Position numbers and translations under genes: made by a program | Assembly: GCF_041146795.1 (NCBI RefSeq) | Contig: NC_135176.1 | Coordinates: forward strand, 25,429,786 to 25,493,785 | From: Maylandia zebra | Lineage: Eukaryota > Chordata > Actinopteri > Cichliformes > Cichlidae | Length of the DNA stretch: 64,000 bases | Reading direction: 5' to 3' | The notes under the pieces: generated by a model | Seen by the model: the letters and a program-made list of their open reading frames with translations, nothing else | What the model was told of the DNA's origin: nothing | Database searches by the model: none | In this document: piece by piece, positions 1 through 12,469 of the stretch | How positions within the stretch are numbered: the stretch's first letter is position 1 | Layout: each line of letters opens with the position of its first letter

Positions 1-567
1 TTAATTTGAATATTGGCTAAAGTGTTACATATTTAATTTTCTTCTAACTTTGCATTTGAAAATCAATAGTTAAGTTAAGTAAGTTAAGCATGTCCATCCA
101 TGTTTGCCATTGCTATTTAGGTTCAGCAAAACTAAGAGGACACAGAACCAGTTGAGGTATTAAAGCACATATTAACATGCAGTGTATAGACTTCAAACCG
201 GAGAATAAAGAATCACCTACGGCATTGATTAATAAGAAATAAAATATTTGGGAGCTGCTGGACGTGGGCATATTTAGCAAATAGAATTCACTCGTATCAA
301 TTCTCAAATCAGCAATAGCTGATGGAGGATACATCTTATAAACTCAAGCTGGAATCGGGGGGGAACTGTTTGCAGATTGAAGTGCTTTTCAGCAGTAACA
401 CCATTAAAGCTGAGTCTTTGTACTTGACCTTTAACTGATCTGGCTTCTGTGTTATGTGCCCTGATAAAAAGCGTCTCGTGTGCGCAGATATGCATAAGCA
501 CTGCATGAAACACATAACCAAGTGCGGTTAAATATCGTGCAGAGTCTTGCAAGTGACAGTATCTCAC
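1..567. other. left edge, no further exon identified
   Basis: AT-rich sequence with short chance reading frames. If the lat2-like gene continues leftwards this is intron or holds an unrecognised exon. No tyrosine-based YxN motif was seen in the minus-strand frames. Confidence 0.4.
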
Positions 568-624
568 GCTGTACGTACGCTGCTGCTGCTTCAAATGATG
601 ATGATATCTGGTTGGTTTTGGTTA
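568..624 (-). CDS. lat2: lat2-like exon, 3' border uncertain
   Basis: The acceptor ttttcag precedes base 624. The reading frame continues V TKTNQISSSFEAAAA. Two candidate donors exist: gtgaga (ending the exon at 568) and gtacgt (ending it at 579). I cannot choose between them, and the next exon was not identified. Confidence 0.45.
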
Positions 625-3600
625 CTGAAAAATAAAACGAGGATTTTAAACAAAGCATTAAAGCTCGTTTCACAGAGGCGGTATCTGAGGTACAGATTTG
701 ATTGGTTTACTTTAGCCTACCTGTTTTTGATCGCATCACTGCAAACTGACTCCCCCCACGTTGGCTGTCGAGATAGAGTTTTAATGTCAGGACTTTTATG
801 AAGTGATTAAAATATGCTGGTATTAAATATTTATGGTAGCCACACAGTTTACCACTATTACTACTGTTTACTGCTTAAGGCCTTTAGAGATGCTTAACTA
901 TGTTCAGTGATGTAATTTTAAGGCTTTATCTGCAGATTTATGAGACTTTCAATAAGTGAATGAAACTAAACTTGCAGGAAAGCGATGGACACGTTCTGTA
1001 ATTTTCTTTCTTGCAGTCACTTTGCTCATCTGACACATGTCACAAAAAATATATATCTATATATATTTATTTGTTTTTATCAGACATTTTTACAGCTGTC
1101 TATAGACTGAAAAGTTTATCATCATGTAAGATATTACTTACAACGTTGGTGGATTGTATATTTGACGGTCCTCTTGAATGATCTCTGCAGGTAAAAAAAG
1201 ACAGAAGAAAGAAACAGGTTGAAAGAATTCAACCTCAATATTTATACCAGTTGACTGCAGCTGTGTCTTATGACTATAAATATACGATGTGTGTGATTCC
1301 ACAAGTCTGTGCTGAGCAGAATGAAGTGTAGGCTACAATAAGGCAATAACCAATGTCTCCATATAAGTATGCAGGGTCTCAGGAGGTTATGGTGGTCTAC
1401 AAGATGTTAATGAATGTGAATATTGCCATATGGTAATCTATGGCTCACAGTTGTGGTCGTGGGTGCAGAAGCCCCACCCACCTGCCGCTCAAATCCTTTG
1501 TTTGTGAGGAGCAGCCAAGCAAAGGAAAGTGGCTTAAAGGGGAAGGAGTTTAAACTGGGGGTTTTTCAGATAGAAGATGAACTAAGGGTTTGCACCAAGA
1601 AGTATAAGATTAAAAAAAGGATTATTCTAAACTGACTCATGCAAAGCTACTCAAGGATAAAGGATAACAATGCAGAAAACATGTTGAGTTGATAAGCAAA
1701 AATCTTATGATTAAGAAAGCAGGCTGCATGAACAAATGAGAAATCTGTGGAGGTGTGACTCATTTTTTTCTTTTGCTGGGATTTAAGCGGCACCTGACTG
1801 CAAACTTTGCACCACCTGTTGTTTCTCTCGGCAAACTAATAGCCAGTAATCTCATAACAACGATGAATGGAAAGACTTGGTGGTGGAAAAACTGATAGAG
1901 CACTGTATCGCAATATTTTGTATCGATACAAGGGACACTAAATACTGATATTTTAATAAATAAATGAAAATAAATACATTTATGAAATTACTCTGGGAAT
2001 CTCCTGCATCACCATTCTGAGATAATTTTAGCCAATAAATTGGCTCAAAAGAAAAAAACATCCAACACTGAGTATATAATTGCCAACTTCAGCCTATCGC
2101 AGACTGACTCCACGTTATGGCAAAATTTATGGAAAACTGATCTTCAGTTGTCCCCGTTATTTGTCCCTAATTTCTTTTTTGAAATCTAAGTTGATATATT
2201 CAATTTCGAGGTTCAGAGTCCTGTTTTGATTTCTTTGTTATCCACACATTGCAAGTCTTAGTCCTGGCAATGTTGAGTCTCTTTCTTTTAGTTTTAACTT
2301 AATGGCTTCAAGAAATAAGTTCAGTTTTGTGTTTTGATCCTTTCTATCATTAGTTTTAGTCTATCTCGTGTTTCTTCTTGGTCCCTCCCTTTGCTTTTGT
2401 CATCTTGTGTTAGTGTTCATGTCATTCAGTGTCTTTGGGTTATTTCCTGTGTTTGCGATGAAGGATGTTTTCTTGGGTATAAGGTGTTAGTTTTGCTTCC
2501 TGTTTATTGTCCTTGGACTCCCTGATTTTTTTTAACCTTTTTGATAATGTGTTTCTCCTGTTTTTCTTTGCCTGTCAGACTTCTTTGTATACAATCGCTG
2601 GTCACTTTATTAGGAACACCTGTTCAACTGCTCCTTAATGCAAATATTCCAGCCAGTCACATTGCAGCAACTAAGTGCATTTAGGCATGTAAACAGACGA
2701 CCCACTCAAGCTCAAACCGAGCATCAGACAGGGAAGGAAAGGTTATTTAAGAGACTTTAAAAGCTAGTCTATGTTCCCACATAACCAGCTCAATGGTTTG
2801 CAGACAATGGGCTGAAAAATAGAAAATATTCTGTGAGCAGCAGTTGTGAAAATGCCTTGTTGACCCCAGAGAAGAATGGTCAGGCTGTTTTGAGCTGATA
2901 GGAAAAAAATATTAAACTCAAACAACCACTCAGGAATGATTCCAACACTTTGTCGAGTCATGAAAATTTACAGCAGTCATGAAAGAAAAGGCAGTTCAAC
3001 CCTGGTAGTAGCAAGGTGTACTTAATAAAGTGGCCAGTGAGTGTATATAGCTCTGTCTTCTACTCAGCCTGCTGGCTGTCATCACATGTTCCTATTCAGT
3101 TCCTGTGCAGCATGTTTGATGATCTTCTGCTTTCATCCCCCTTTTAAAGTGACCTTGGCTCTTCGTTAAATAGAATTTAAAATCCTCACATACAAAGTCC
3201 TCCATGATCAGACCCCTATCATAGCAAGGAATCATTATTTTGTGAAGTCATTAAGAATGTATCACATAATGAGAGTAAAACTTGTTATTTTCCTCTGAGC
3301 CTGCATCTGAATCATCTTCAGTGTAACGTGCTTCTGACTGAGAGGCATCACCCACGACCTGCCACACCACAGTCTGGTTAGATTATGCTTCTTTGTTTTA
3401 CAACAGTCACATATCTTTGAAATGACAGAAGTGTATAAAACATAGTCACGTATTCCTCAAACTGTAGTTATTTTCATCTCTAAGTCTATAAAGTTTGATG
3501 TTTTCAAAGTGCATCTGTGCTTCTTTGCACTGAAAGGAGCACGTTTAGGTTATTATACAATACTTTTCTAGCCATGTCAAATCTAATTAAATTGCATGTG

Positions 3601-4747
3601 CCCTTCAGATTAAAATGAGTTTGACACCCCTGTGCTGGACTAAAGGCAAAGCTGAAAAACATGATCTCATCTCTGAGAAATCATCACTTCTGTAAACTAT
3701 TAGATCTAAAAAAGCGAGAATGTAACTGGCTTTATTTGTACCTGACTTTAAGCATTCCTTTATACTACAACACAGTTTTGGGGGGTTTTTGAAATCTGAG
3801 AGCTTTTTCGGTGGTTCTGACTTCTGCCCTATTTTATTGTCTGTCCTCGCTCTACGCTTTTCTTTCGTCTCTTTGCTCTCTGCTCCTGCTACGACGGCTT
3901 GTGGGGGCTGGGTGCTCGCTCGCAGCGGATCACTGTGCTGTTAACATTTGTTCAAGGGTCTTTACCTTGACAAGGACAAATGTGGTAATGGAACGTATGT
4001 TATTACAATGATATATCTATAATCGCTAAATTTTTAATTCCCCCAAATCCTGCCTCCATGTCTGGTCTGTGTGGATGTGTAAAAAAAAGCAAGGGTAAAT
4101 TGATTTTTTCACATCTCTATCTTTGCTTTGAAGCGGCAGGGTGGTGCCAGCCTCTCTGTAAAAAGTATGCAAGATCTCCCGCGTCTGCATGGTTTCTCTC
4201 TGACAGCCCAGAGACATGTATGTTAGGTGTCTTTGTGATTGTAAAATGCTGTAGGTGTGAAGCTGAATAGTGCTCATATCTGATTAAAGAGATCAAGATA
4301 ATATAAAGACTGCATGTGGTTCTTCTGCAGGGGACCAGCATGCTCCCACATTGTCCTCAGCATTGTGACCCACATACAGCGTGTGGTGTTGCTGATCTTT
4401 CAACTCATTTGTTCTGCAGCTGTGCAGTAGACCTCCCTATGGAGGACGTACTTACTGTGCTTGACCCAAGAATGGAAAGCGGGTAGAGACAGCGTGAAGA
4501 GCTGCCTCCCCCCAAACTGCTTCATGTGGTTCAAGCGAAGTAAAACAAAGCCCGCATGTGTCTCCAGTTCAGTTGTTTGTGTATATCACTATTCACACCT
4601 GAAATCGGTCACATCGGTCCAAGCTCTCTGAGAAATGTACTTACTGGGTTTCCTTTTGCATCGCAGACACAGCAGCGTCAGCAGACTCAGTAAAGCCACT
4701 GACGCAACAGTCAGGACTGCGGGCAGCGGGCCAGAATTTCCTATCAT
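568..4747 (-). CDS. lat2: LAT2-like transmembrane adaptor, 5' part of gene (four exons)
   Basis: Exons at 4645-4747, 1142-1184, 721-764 and about 568-624 join in phase on the minus strand. The product starts MIGNSGPLP, a very short ectodomain, followed by one hydrophobic helix (residues about 8-26) and then CLRCKRKP. The CxxC just inside the membrane matches the palmitoylation motif of LAT and LAT2 (NTAL), adaptors that sit in lipid rafts and are tyrosine-phosphorylated after antigen-receptor signalling. After the helix come IIQEDRQIYNPPTF, QRGGSQFAVMRSKT and VTKTNQISSSFE, like the basic juxtamembrane region of fish LAT-family proteins as I remember them. The tyrosine-rich signalling tail and stop codon were not found below 568; the gene may run off the left edge. 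The family call is fairly sure; LAT2 rather than LAT is inference. Confidence 0.6.
721..764 (-). CDS. lat2: lat2-like small exon (QRGGSQFAVMRSKT)
   Basis: This 44-nt exon has acceptor cgacag and donor gtaggc. It completes a Phe codon from the previous exon, then reads QRGGSQFAVMRSKT and leaves one base. Phases fit the exons on both sides. Confidence 0.6.
1142..1184 (-). CDS. lat2: lat2-like small exon (juxtamembrane segment)
   Basis: This 43-nt exon lies between a T-rich tract ending ctgcag and a gtaagt donor. With the single base left by the previous exon it reads K, then IIQEDRQIYNPPT plus two bases. The phase match on both sides and consensus splice sites support it. Confidence 0.6.
1185..2589 (-). 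other. lat2-like intron sequence, no other feature seen
   Basis: Intron between the 4645 and 1142 exons. It contains a T-rich dispersed-repeat-like stretch at about 2160-2580 and a short segment near 1900-1925 with TATCG-type repeats of the sort found at hAT termini. No gene was seen. Confidence 0.4.
2590..3046 (+). mobile_element. Tc1-like element, short internally deleted copy
   Basis: Left end cgctggtcactttattagg and right end aataaagtggccagtgag are inverted repeats of each other. Inside are pieces of the transposase gene (GTGAGCAGCAGTTGTG and the region near 2900) without an open frame. At about 457 bp it is far shorter than the copy at 5600, so most of the transposase gene has been lost. 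Confidence 0.75.
3047..4644. other. intron, with a possible LINE fragment
   Basis: A stretch at about 3170-3240 reads KILTYKVLHDQTPI in the plus direction, like the C-terminal part of Rex1-type LINE reverse transcriptases. It is too short for a firm call. The rest has only chance frames. Confidence 0.3.
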
Positions 4748-4749
4748 AC
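4645..4749 (-). CDS. lat2: lat2-like exon with start codon and membrane helix
   Basis: The acceptor is a ctctcag after a CT-rich tract (4750-4785). The ATG is at 4747-4745 and the donor gtaagt follows base 4645. It encodes 34 residues plus one base: nine ectodomain residues, a leucine/valine-rich helix, then CLRC and KRKP. Two bases (4748-4749) before the ATG belong to the exon, so a further 5' non-coding exon is expected at higher coordinates. An N-terminal coding extension there cannot be excluded. Confidence 0.6.
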
Positions 4750-5599
4750 CTGAGAGACACACAAAGGAGAGAGAGGAAAGACTTTAGAGCAACTCAAACT
4801 AATCCCTTCAGTTTGTTTAGTTATATTAATGCAGACATTACTGGTCAACAAGCATTCACACCTACATGGCTTAAGCAGCTGCTGCTGCTGCTTTCCTGTT
4901 AACACGGCAAAGAACCACAGGATGTGGTCAGCCAAAACAAAACTGAAACACTGCTTTGTGTATGGGACTAACACCTGCCCACACCCTTTATGAAGCATCA
5001 AACACCCCAATGCAAGAAAACTGTTTTTTTTCAAGGACACATTATTTTATAGTGTGATCTCAGAAAGGTCATTTCCTATTCATCTGCAGCAGGTGACTAA
5101 TCAGGCTCGTTTTGGAAGACGTTTTTTGCAACTTTCTCACGGAGCGCATTTCTTTTAAAGTCTGGTCAGCCCTCCTTTTCCAAGAATAAACAAAAGGCAA
5201 TGATCTCTGGGGTTAAGGTTAAGAGAGTTCAACAAATGTGCAGATTAAATCAAATTTTAAGAATCTGATTTTAAAAAAATGTAACGTAAATTTATTTAAG
5301 AGGAGTGTGAGAGGTCAGATAGGCTGTGCAACTGGGTTGAAAAGCTAAAACTACTCAAGTATTACTCACAATATGTCGCTTCAGTTGTGTTTTCATAAAA
5401 TAGAGAATTTTTACATTGAATTGAATTTAAGTTCACTTTAAGTTTAAAGTTGTTGCTGCCTTTGTGTTCAAAGAAAAATTAATTATCGACTTTTTTTAAT
5501 TGAAAATTTGGTATAGCTTATTCATTTACAGGTAATAATGATAAATATTAAACTTTTGTGTCTGTACGAGTGCTGGTGTTTGTGATTAGCATGCAACCC
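4750..5599. other. upstream of the lat2-like start exon; nothing recognised
   Basis: Acceptor tract of the start exon, then AT-rich sequence. A 5' non-coding exon and promoter for the lat2-like gene would be expected on the minus strand in this direction, but I see no clear signal. Confidence 0.35.
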
Positions 5600-6952
5600 C
5601 AACAGTCACCGGCCGCTTTGTTAGGGGCACCTGTTCAACAGCTCCTTAACACAAATGTCTAGTTCAGCCAATCACATGCCAATAATTCAGTGCATTTAAG
5701 CATCTAGACATGGTCAAGACGATCATGCGAACTTCAAAGCACAGAGAGAAAAACTGCAGTGAGCGGCAGTTCTTTGGCTGAAAATGCTTTAGAGGTCAGA
5801 GCAGGATGGCTAGACTGCTTCAAGCTAATAGGAAGACAGCAGTAACTTAAATAAGCATTCATTACAACCAAGATACACAGAACATCTCAAAGCAGATGGG
5901 CTAAAAAAACAGAAAGCTATACCGGATGCCACTCCTGTCTACTAAGAACAGGAAACATACGATAAAGTTCACGCAGGCAAAATTCAGCAACAGAGGATTG
6001 GAAAAATGTTGCTTAGTTTGATTAGTCTGGATTTTTGCTGCAACCTTCAGATGGAACGGTCATAATTTGATGGAAACAGCATGAAAGGGTTATGCTGGTA
6101 TGCCATCCTGCGTTGTATCAACGATTCAGGCTGCTGGGGGTGTAATGGTGTGGGAATATTTGTATCTGACCATTGTTCAAACACTACAGCCTCCCTGAGC
6201 TTTGATGCTGATCATGTCTATCCCGTTATGACCACAATGGTAAATGGTAAATGGCCTGCATTTGTATAGCGCTTTACTCAGTCCCTAAGGACCCCAAAGC
6301 GCTTTACACTACATTCAGTCATTCACCCATTCACACACACATTCACACACTGGTGATTGCAAGCTACATTGTAGCCACAGCTGCCCTGGGGCGCACTGAC
6401 AGAGGCGAGGCTGCTGGACACTGGCGCCACCGGGCCCTCTGACCACCACCAGTAGGCAAACATGGGGTTAGTATCTTGCCCAAGGATATTTGGCATGCAG
6501 CCAGGAGGCAGCCTGGGATCGAACCACCGACCTTCTGATTAGCGGCTGACCTGCTCTGCCACCTGAGCTACAGCCACCCCTACAATGTACAATGTACCCT
6601 TCTTCTGCTTGCTGCTTCCAGCAGGATAAAATCTCATATCAAAAAGCTCACATAATCCCACACCGGTTTCTTAAACATGACAGTAAGTGCACTGTACTCA
6701 AATGGCCTCCACAGTCACCAGATCTCAATCTAATAGAATAGAATACCTTTGGGATATGGTGAACGGGATCCTGTCGTGGATGTGCAGCTGACAAATCTGC
6801 AGTGACTGTGATGCTATTGTGGTAACATGGACTGAAATCTCTGAGAAATATTTCCAGCACCTTGTTGAATCGATGCCATTAAGAATTAAGACCGCTCTGA
6901 AGGCAAGAGATGGTCGAACCCAGTAAATGTAGCCAATAAAGTATTCAGTTTA
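5600..6952 (+). mobile_element. Tc1-like element, near full length, broken, with nested SINE
   Basis: It starts with caccggccgctttgttagg and ends near gccaataaagtattcag, degenerate forms of the same ends as the 2590 copy. Between them the order of transposase segments is kept (TGCATTTAAGCATCTAGACA, the segment near 6000-6060, the segment near 6690-6760 with CCTCCACAGTCACCAGATCT, which encodes the catalytic-region motif PPQSPDLN). The frame is broken by stops and by the 349-bp insertion at 6240-6588. It is dead but traceable end to end. Confidence 0.75.
6240..6588 (-). mobile_element. tRNA-derived SINE inserted in the Tc1-like element
   Basis: On the minus strand the head carries a pol III A box, TAGCTCAGGTGG (6570-6559), and a B box, GGTTCGATCCC (6525-6515), spaced as in a tRNA. 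The other end finishes in short repeats of the ccattta type (near 6241-6257). The flanks share acaatg (6234-6239 and 6589-6594), a candidate target-site duplication. Removing the insert restores the continuity of the host Tc1 element. A second copy lies at 13048-13345. Confidence 0.75.
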
Positions 6953-9360
6953 TTAGCTACAGTCAGACATTATATGACTGGTCTTTATCAAAGTCTACAG
7001 GAAATGACCCCTGCAAGAGTCTGTATATATTAGAGGCTGAATAAGATTTAAATAAACAAATTAATTAATTAAATTAACAAATCGTCACTTCTCTTCAATT
7101 GTCTGAACAGGTTTTTCCTCACCAGGCTTCATAAAATTGTAAATCTTTGTTTACTGTGGAAAGGGATGTATAAATATGTAAATATTTAACACCTTTAAAT
7201 ATCATCAGCATCTCAGTGCTGGGTTAGAACATGACTTATTCATTCTACATCATAGTTTATTATTTCCATCCATTGTGAAATGCTTTGGTTTCAGGTCTCA
7301 AGTTGTGGTCTCATTGGAAAGTCTGTCTTTCCAGCGGGCGGCAGTTTTTCCATCACAGCCCCACTGCAGCACCTACTGTTTCTCTGTGCGCTGATGAATC
7401 TTTGTTGCTATTTGTAAAGATTTTGTGTCCTGCTGCAGAGAAACGTGGACGTGTTCGGTATTTGGATGATGCCAAACATCGCTCTATCCGCTGTTATTCA
7501 TTTAACGCCTTTGGTCCACGCACAGTAGAGTGAAAATGCCTGTTATCTAAATGAAATCTGTGCATTCACTTCTCATCTGATAAACAAAAATCCAACCGTA
7601 TTGAGTCATTTAAACCACAATAATAAAAAAATTTAATATTACAGCGGCAACAAATTTCACATTGCCGCGCCAAAAATCCCGATGAAGGAAAAACTTGGAT
7701 CTATCGCCATGAGCAATGGAGTGAACATATGCTAGAGGAAATTGGTGTAAAAATCTTGCAGTGTTTATAAATCTGGCAGCAAAAGCATGCATTGATTTTC
7801 AGAGCAGATTAAAAGGTTTTTAATGATCTCCAATATGAATATAGCATATAGCAACTTCCTGACTCTCAAAACTCAATGTAAAGTTTTTTAAGGAACTTTT
7901 TTCTAATGATGTAGGACTGCTGTCTTTACTGTTTTTATCTAAATGAAGCTTATGTCAAGCCTTCTCACTGAATATTTGCATATGTACATATTCACCAACA
8001 AATAGCTGTCCACTACTGCAACAAACAATACACCAGCTCCTATCTTCATTCTGTACATTTGGATTAATGATTGCGTTTTCATATTAATCTTTCATTCTCA
8101 CTATCGCAGACCCTTATTTTAATTTCTCTACTAAAATTTAAACCTGGGACAAATGTAAGCTCTGAATCCTGAATGTTAGCATACTTTATGTCGTAATATT
8201 TAATAAGTTCTGACACTGTAATCTACATCTGAAGTGTTTTTTTCTTTATCTGGCCCATCTGTGTGTTTTTATTCATAAAAATTAGCTGCTAAAATGTACG
8301 TTTTTTCTTCGCTTTCCTCCTGTTTGTATCCAAATGATGAATTTGTATACTTTTACTGTTATTTCCCTCAGTTGCCAGCAGATACCCAGACATAAAGTAC
8401 TTTACTTACTTTTTGGCACTAAATACATTTGGTACTTTCAAGCAAGCAGTTTAAAATATTTCCATTGACTTACTATTAAATTAATACAGTCTTTGAATAA
8501 GCAGAAATAAAACCATATAAAAATCCTAATTGTGATTTTTTTTTTAAAAAAATCATAAGCACCTTATTGCACTTAAAGCAGCAGTAAAAGTAAGAGAGTT
8601 ATATCCTGTCAGAGAATTATAACTTTGGACCGTCATTAATAATGTATTCATTAATGCCTGTGATATTTTTTTTCCAATCTTTTAGTTGAGGTGCAGATTT
8701 TTTTATTTTTATATATATCCATTCTTTAGCGGTTTAAGGAGCAGCATTTCATTTTTAGGAGCTGGTCACATCTTTTGCAGGTAAAATCTTAAACTTTCAG
8801 ATAAATGTAGAGGATGAAACTACTTTCAGCTGCTCACTTATTCACAGCAGGTGGTTCTACATGTTTGATTGGGCCGGCTTTTTATGCCAGTTCCCCTTTT
8901 GGACACAACCCCAAAATCAAATGGGGATCTTTCGTTTAAGCATTACACCATTGAGCCACCAGAGAAATGTAGAAACCAGTGAAATCATGATTTGGATTTT
9001 TTTGTTCCAACATCTCATCAGATAAAAAAATCCTTTACATATCGATGTTATACAGCCTTAATTGTAAAAAATAATAATAATAATAATAATGTGTTTTATC
9101 TGCTGTGTTTCTGTGTTACCTTCTGTGGTCCGTCTGTCTTCATTCTTCTGCAGTTTCTGGTAGCAGCAGCACAGTGACGACAAGCTGCGCTTCCTCTTTC
9201 AACACCCCCCACATCCGTCAAGCACTCAACTGTAAACTCTGTGTGGTTTGAAGTGGACACACATGCAAAAACACTCTCTTCAGCATTTTTTATTTAGAAG
9301 CAACAACTCTCATTGATATTTTTAAGCCGAATTCTTCAGCTGTTCTCACACTAAATGTAA
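6953..9360. other. intergenic, no gene recognised
   Basis: AT-rich sequence with chance frames only. It contains an (ATA)n microsatellite at 9069-9090. Confidence 0.45.
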
Positions 9361-9655
9361 TCTTATGGTGGCACAGCAGTGCAATGGTTAGCACTTGCAA
9401 AAAAGTTAAACTTTCATCTGAGCTGGAACCTTAATGTGAAATTTGCATATTCTCTCGTTTCCGCCAGCTTCCTCCCACAGTCCAAAGACCTACACGATAT
9501 GACTAAATGGTTGCCCCTCTCTCTGTGTTGGACCTGCAATAGCCTGGCAACCTGTGCAAGGCGTGTGCAAAGTGCACCCCTCCTCTGACCTCATGTCAGC
9601 TGATACAGGCTAAGCCCAGCCACATGACTCTGAAACGATAAAGAAAAAGGATTGT
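9361..9655 (+). repeat. fish dispersed retroposon-like repeat, diverged
   Basis: It contains the order ggtggcacagcagtgcaatgg, cttcctcccacagtccaaagac, tagcctggcaacctgtgcaa and gtcagctgatacaggctaag. This matches a very common fish repeat whose tail is also seen, reversed, at 55400-55527. Both ends are eroded. Confidence 0.55.
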
Positions 9656-11599
9656 GGCTACCTCCAATGTCACTGGACCGTACAGTGGTGTGAAAACGTA
9701 TTTCCTGATGGTTTTTCTTTCCCATTTTTTGCATATTTCTCACATGCACTCTCTAATAATTTCCCTTGCTCTCAGGGAAGACGAGTAGATCCTGCCTTTG
9801 ACTCTACCCACTAGTAGATCGTGCTTGCGTCCTGCCCTGCCGTTACTTAAGGACCTACTCAGGTGAAAACTTGCCTGAGTTAATGGGATCCTGCAAACAA
9901 AGGAATTGTGTTTTCACCTACTAAGAATCTAACATGACCCCCCGCCCTTTCTGCCACCCTATGCATCCATACCATGTAGTGATTTAAAATTAATCAGTAT
10001 AATCTAAAATTGAATTGCACATTAAATAAACAGTATCTGGAGTAACATGTTCCCTACATGGAATATTTGTGAGTATCCTTGCTGCTGAGTATTTCCACCA
10101 GCTATAAATGTTCAACAGCGACTTGTACTCTTCTAATGAGGAAACAAAGGTGCGGATGAGTGGTGCAGTTAAGGAGCTAAGGAATGGAAACACTGTTATT
10201 CAAAGACTGTGTCCTCTACACCAACCACTCAGGTTTTGTATCTGGTTTTGAGGTCAGTTACGACATCTGACTTTATCTTCTTCGGAGTCATTTAATTGCT
10301 TCTCGCTTGTTGTGCCCAAAAACCCATTTAGAAAATATTAACAGTTTTACAGTAATGTATTTATTTATGTAGTAATATTTCAAATAATAGCATTTATCGA
10401 CATTTTATGTATATATTAAAGTAGTAATGTGAGTCCTGGTGCGAGTTATTTTGGATTTTTTTGCTTGTTTGTTTGCCATGAGTTTCTCATAGTATTAAAA
10501 TATATTTGTTGTTTTATTAGTAAACAAAAAAAAGACTTAAACAACTAAAAACGTTGGAACAGAACTTCTGTGTGGTTTTAACAACTTGTTCAGCTTGTTT
10601 TAATAGCTTAATGCAGCCGTCACCACCTTGCCATCCATGACATCATGCAGCAGCCACACACACTGAGTCAACACGTGTTAATCATGTGCCACATTTCCCA
10701 GAAAGGCGACAGGGAGGCAGAATCAGGGCAAAACCGTTTCTTTAAACTAACTTTAAAATGACTTAAAATAACTTTTAAAATGGCTTTTGTATATTTTGGG
10801 GTTTTTGAATTATTTTAAATATACCTGAGTTTGCCTTTATTACTTTTCAAAGTGTTTAAAGTTTTGTTTTGATTTCATTTTCATTCTTGAGTTTCAATTC
10901 TCGTGTCTGAGTTTTAGTCACCAGGTTGGTTTCTAAGTTTCACGAGCTGTGAAACTCGTTCACTAACCCGCCTCCTGCAAGAAAGTCGGTCAGTAAGTCA
11001 GTAAGAATTTTCCCCTTTCTATGCAGAAAGGAGATAACCAGCAGGCGCTGAGCTAAATTTTGCCCACAGTCCTGCCCCCTTTTAAAGTTTATTGCCCTCT
11101 GGGAAATTCCTATTTTGGCAACTATCAGACATCAGTTATTAAAGACATCGACAACAAGTGCAGCAGTAATGTCAACACAAAAAATAAAATAATACTATCT
11201 GAAAGTGACACCTATATCATACCTGTATTTGTTCAACAGAGTTATGCTACAAAGTATAAAAGACCAGTGACAAAACAGACCCTAGCTTTAGCATCGGGAC
11301 AGGAAAAAGCACAGGTCAGAATAGGAAAATGCTGCCTCAGTAACAAACACAACAGCAGATGAGAGGAGGTGGGGATAAAGAGAGAGAGTAACACCACACC
11401 ACAAGACCATGGTAGCTCTGCCAGGGCTGTCACAAGTCTTTAACAAGTCAGAAAATCAACAGATCCTCTTTTATTGTTTGGTGAGGGTCTTTGTGAGTTC
11501 CTGATTGGAGGAGTGACTTGCTTGTTACTGGGGAGTGTTGCTCTGAGCCTATTTCTAACCTGACGACACAGTGTGAGCTGGTTGAAGCAGTCACATAAC
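9656..11599. other. intergenic, nothing recognised
   Basis: AT-rich, with scattered chance frames of up to about 100 codons. No similarity to a protein family was seen. Confidence 0.45.
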
Positions 11600-12469
11600 C
11601 AGTGTTGGTCAAGTTATTTGAAAATAGTAATTACTTCTCCAAGAAAGTAATCCAATTACTTTACTGGTTACTTATTTTCAAAAGTAATTAGTTACTTAAT
11701 ACTTAGTTACTTTTTAAAAACATGATACACAAGCTGAATACATTCTAAAGCAATAGACCTTTCATCCCAATTCTACTTTTTCCTCATAATCTATCATATA
11801 AAATTCAATCAACAGTCTCTTTTAAAAACTTGTTTTATTAGTTTTAATCTTTTAACTTTATGCACATTGCATCAAGCAAAAAATAAATGTGATATGAATG
11901 ATATAACAGTCTTTGACTTGAAGAAATTTGTTTAACATTTAACCTATCTTCGCATATTCAAGCATATAAAATAAAATAATTTTTTGTGTTTACACTCACT
12001 CTTTCAAATAAATGCAAGTAAAACAGAGCAAAAAATAAATAAAATAAAAGATTCAGTGGCACTAAGTCCTGTTGCTCTTAAATCTATTTTCACCTGTTTA
12101 GCGGGAGTGGGGTCGGTGGAGGTTTGCCTGGTGCCTCAGTGGGTCATGTCAGTGGGGGGATCTGGGGGCTTGCTAGGTGCTTGCTCAGATTTTTCGCTGT
12201 TTTTGGCACTTTTTAGGGGAATCAAACTCAAAGTAATGTTCAAACGTTAAAAGCTGCATGGTCGTACTTTCTCCCGCACTCCATATTATCCATTGTTGAT
12301 CTAACACACGTCTGTTGCTGCCACGGATGTCGCAGGCTCGTATGTCATTCTCATGAGACTCTCACAAACAAATCACGGTTTAGTAATGCAGTAATAGTAA
12401 TCCTTTACTTGAAAAACGTAATCGGATTTCAGTAGCACATTACTTGTAACACGTTACTGCGCATCTCTA
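11600..12469. mobile_element. hAT-like non-autonomous element
   Basis: The left end is cagtgttggtcaagtta and the right end, read in reverse, is gcagtaacgtgttacaag. Both are rich in the gtaatTACT words typical of a widespread fish element. The flanks cacataac (11592-11599) and ctcataac (12470-12477) match at 7 of 8 bases, the length of a hAT target-site duplication. No transposase frame is present. Confidence 0.6.

Noticed and set aside
4450..4480. Possible extra lat2-like exon ending at a gtaagt donor
   Set aside because: The exons at 4645 and 1184 already join in phase, and no convincing acceptor or family sequence precedes this donor.
6559..6570. tRNA gene on the minus strand suggested by A and B boxes
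   Set aside because: The boxes belong to a SINE head; no full cloverleaf with an acceptor stem could be paired.
9069..9090. CRISPR-like or coding repeat
   Set aside because: It is a simple (ATA)n tract.
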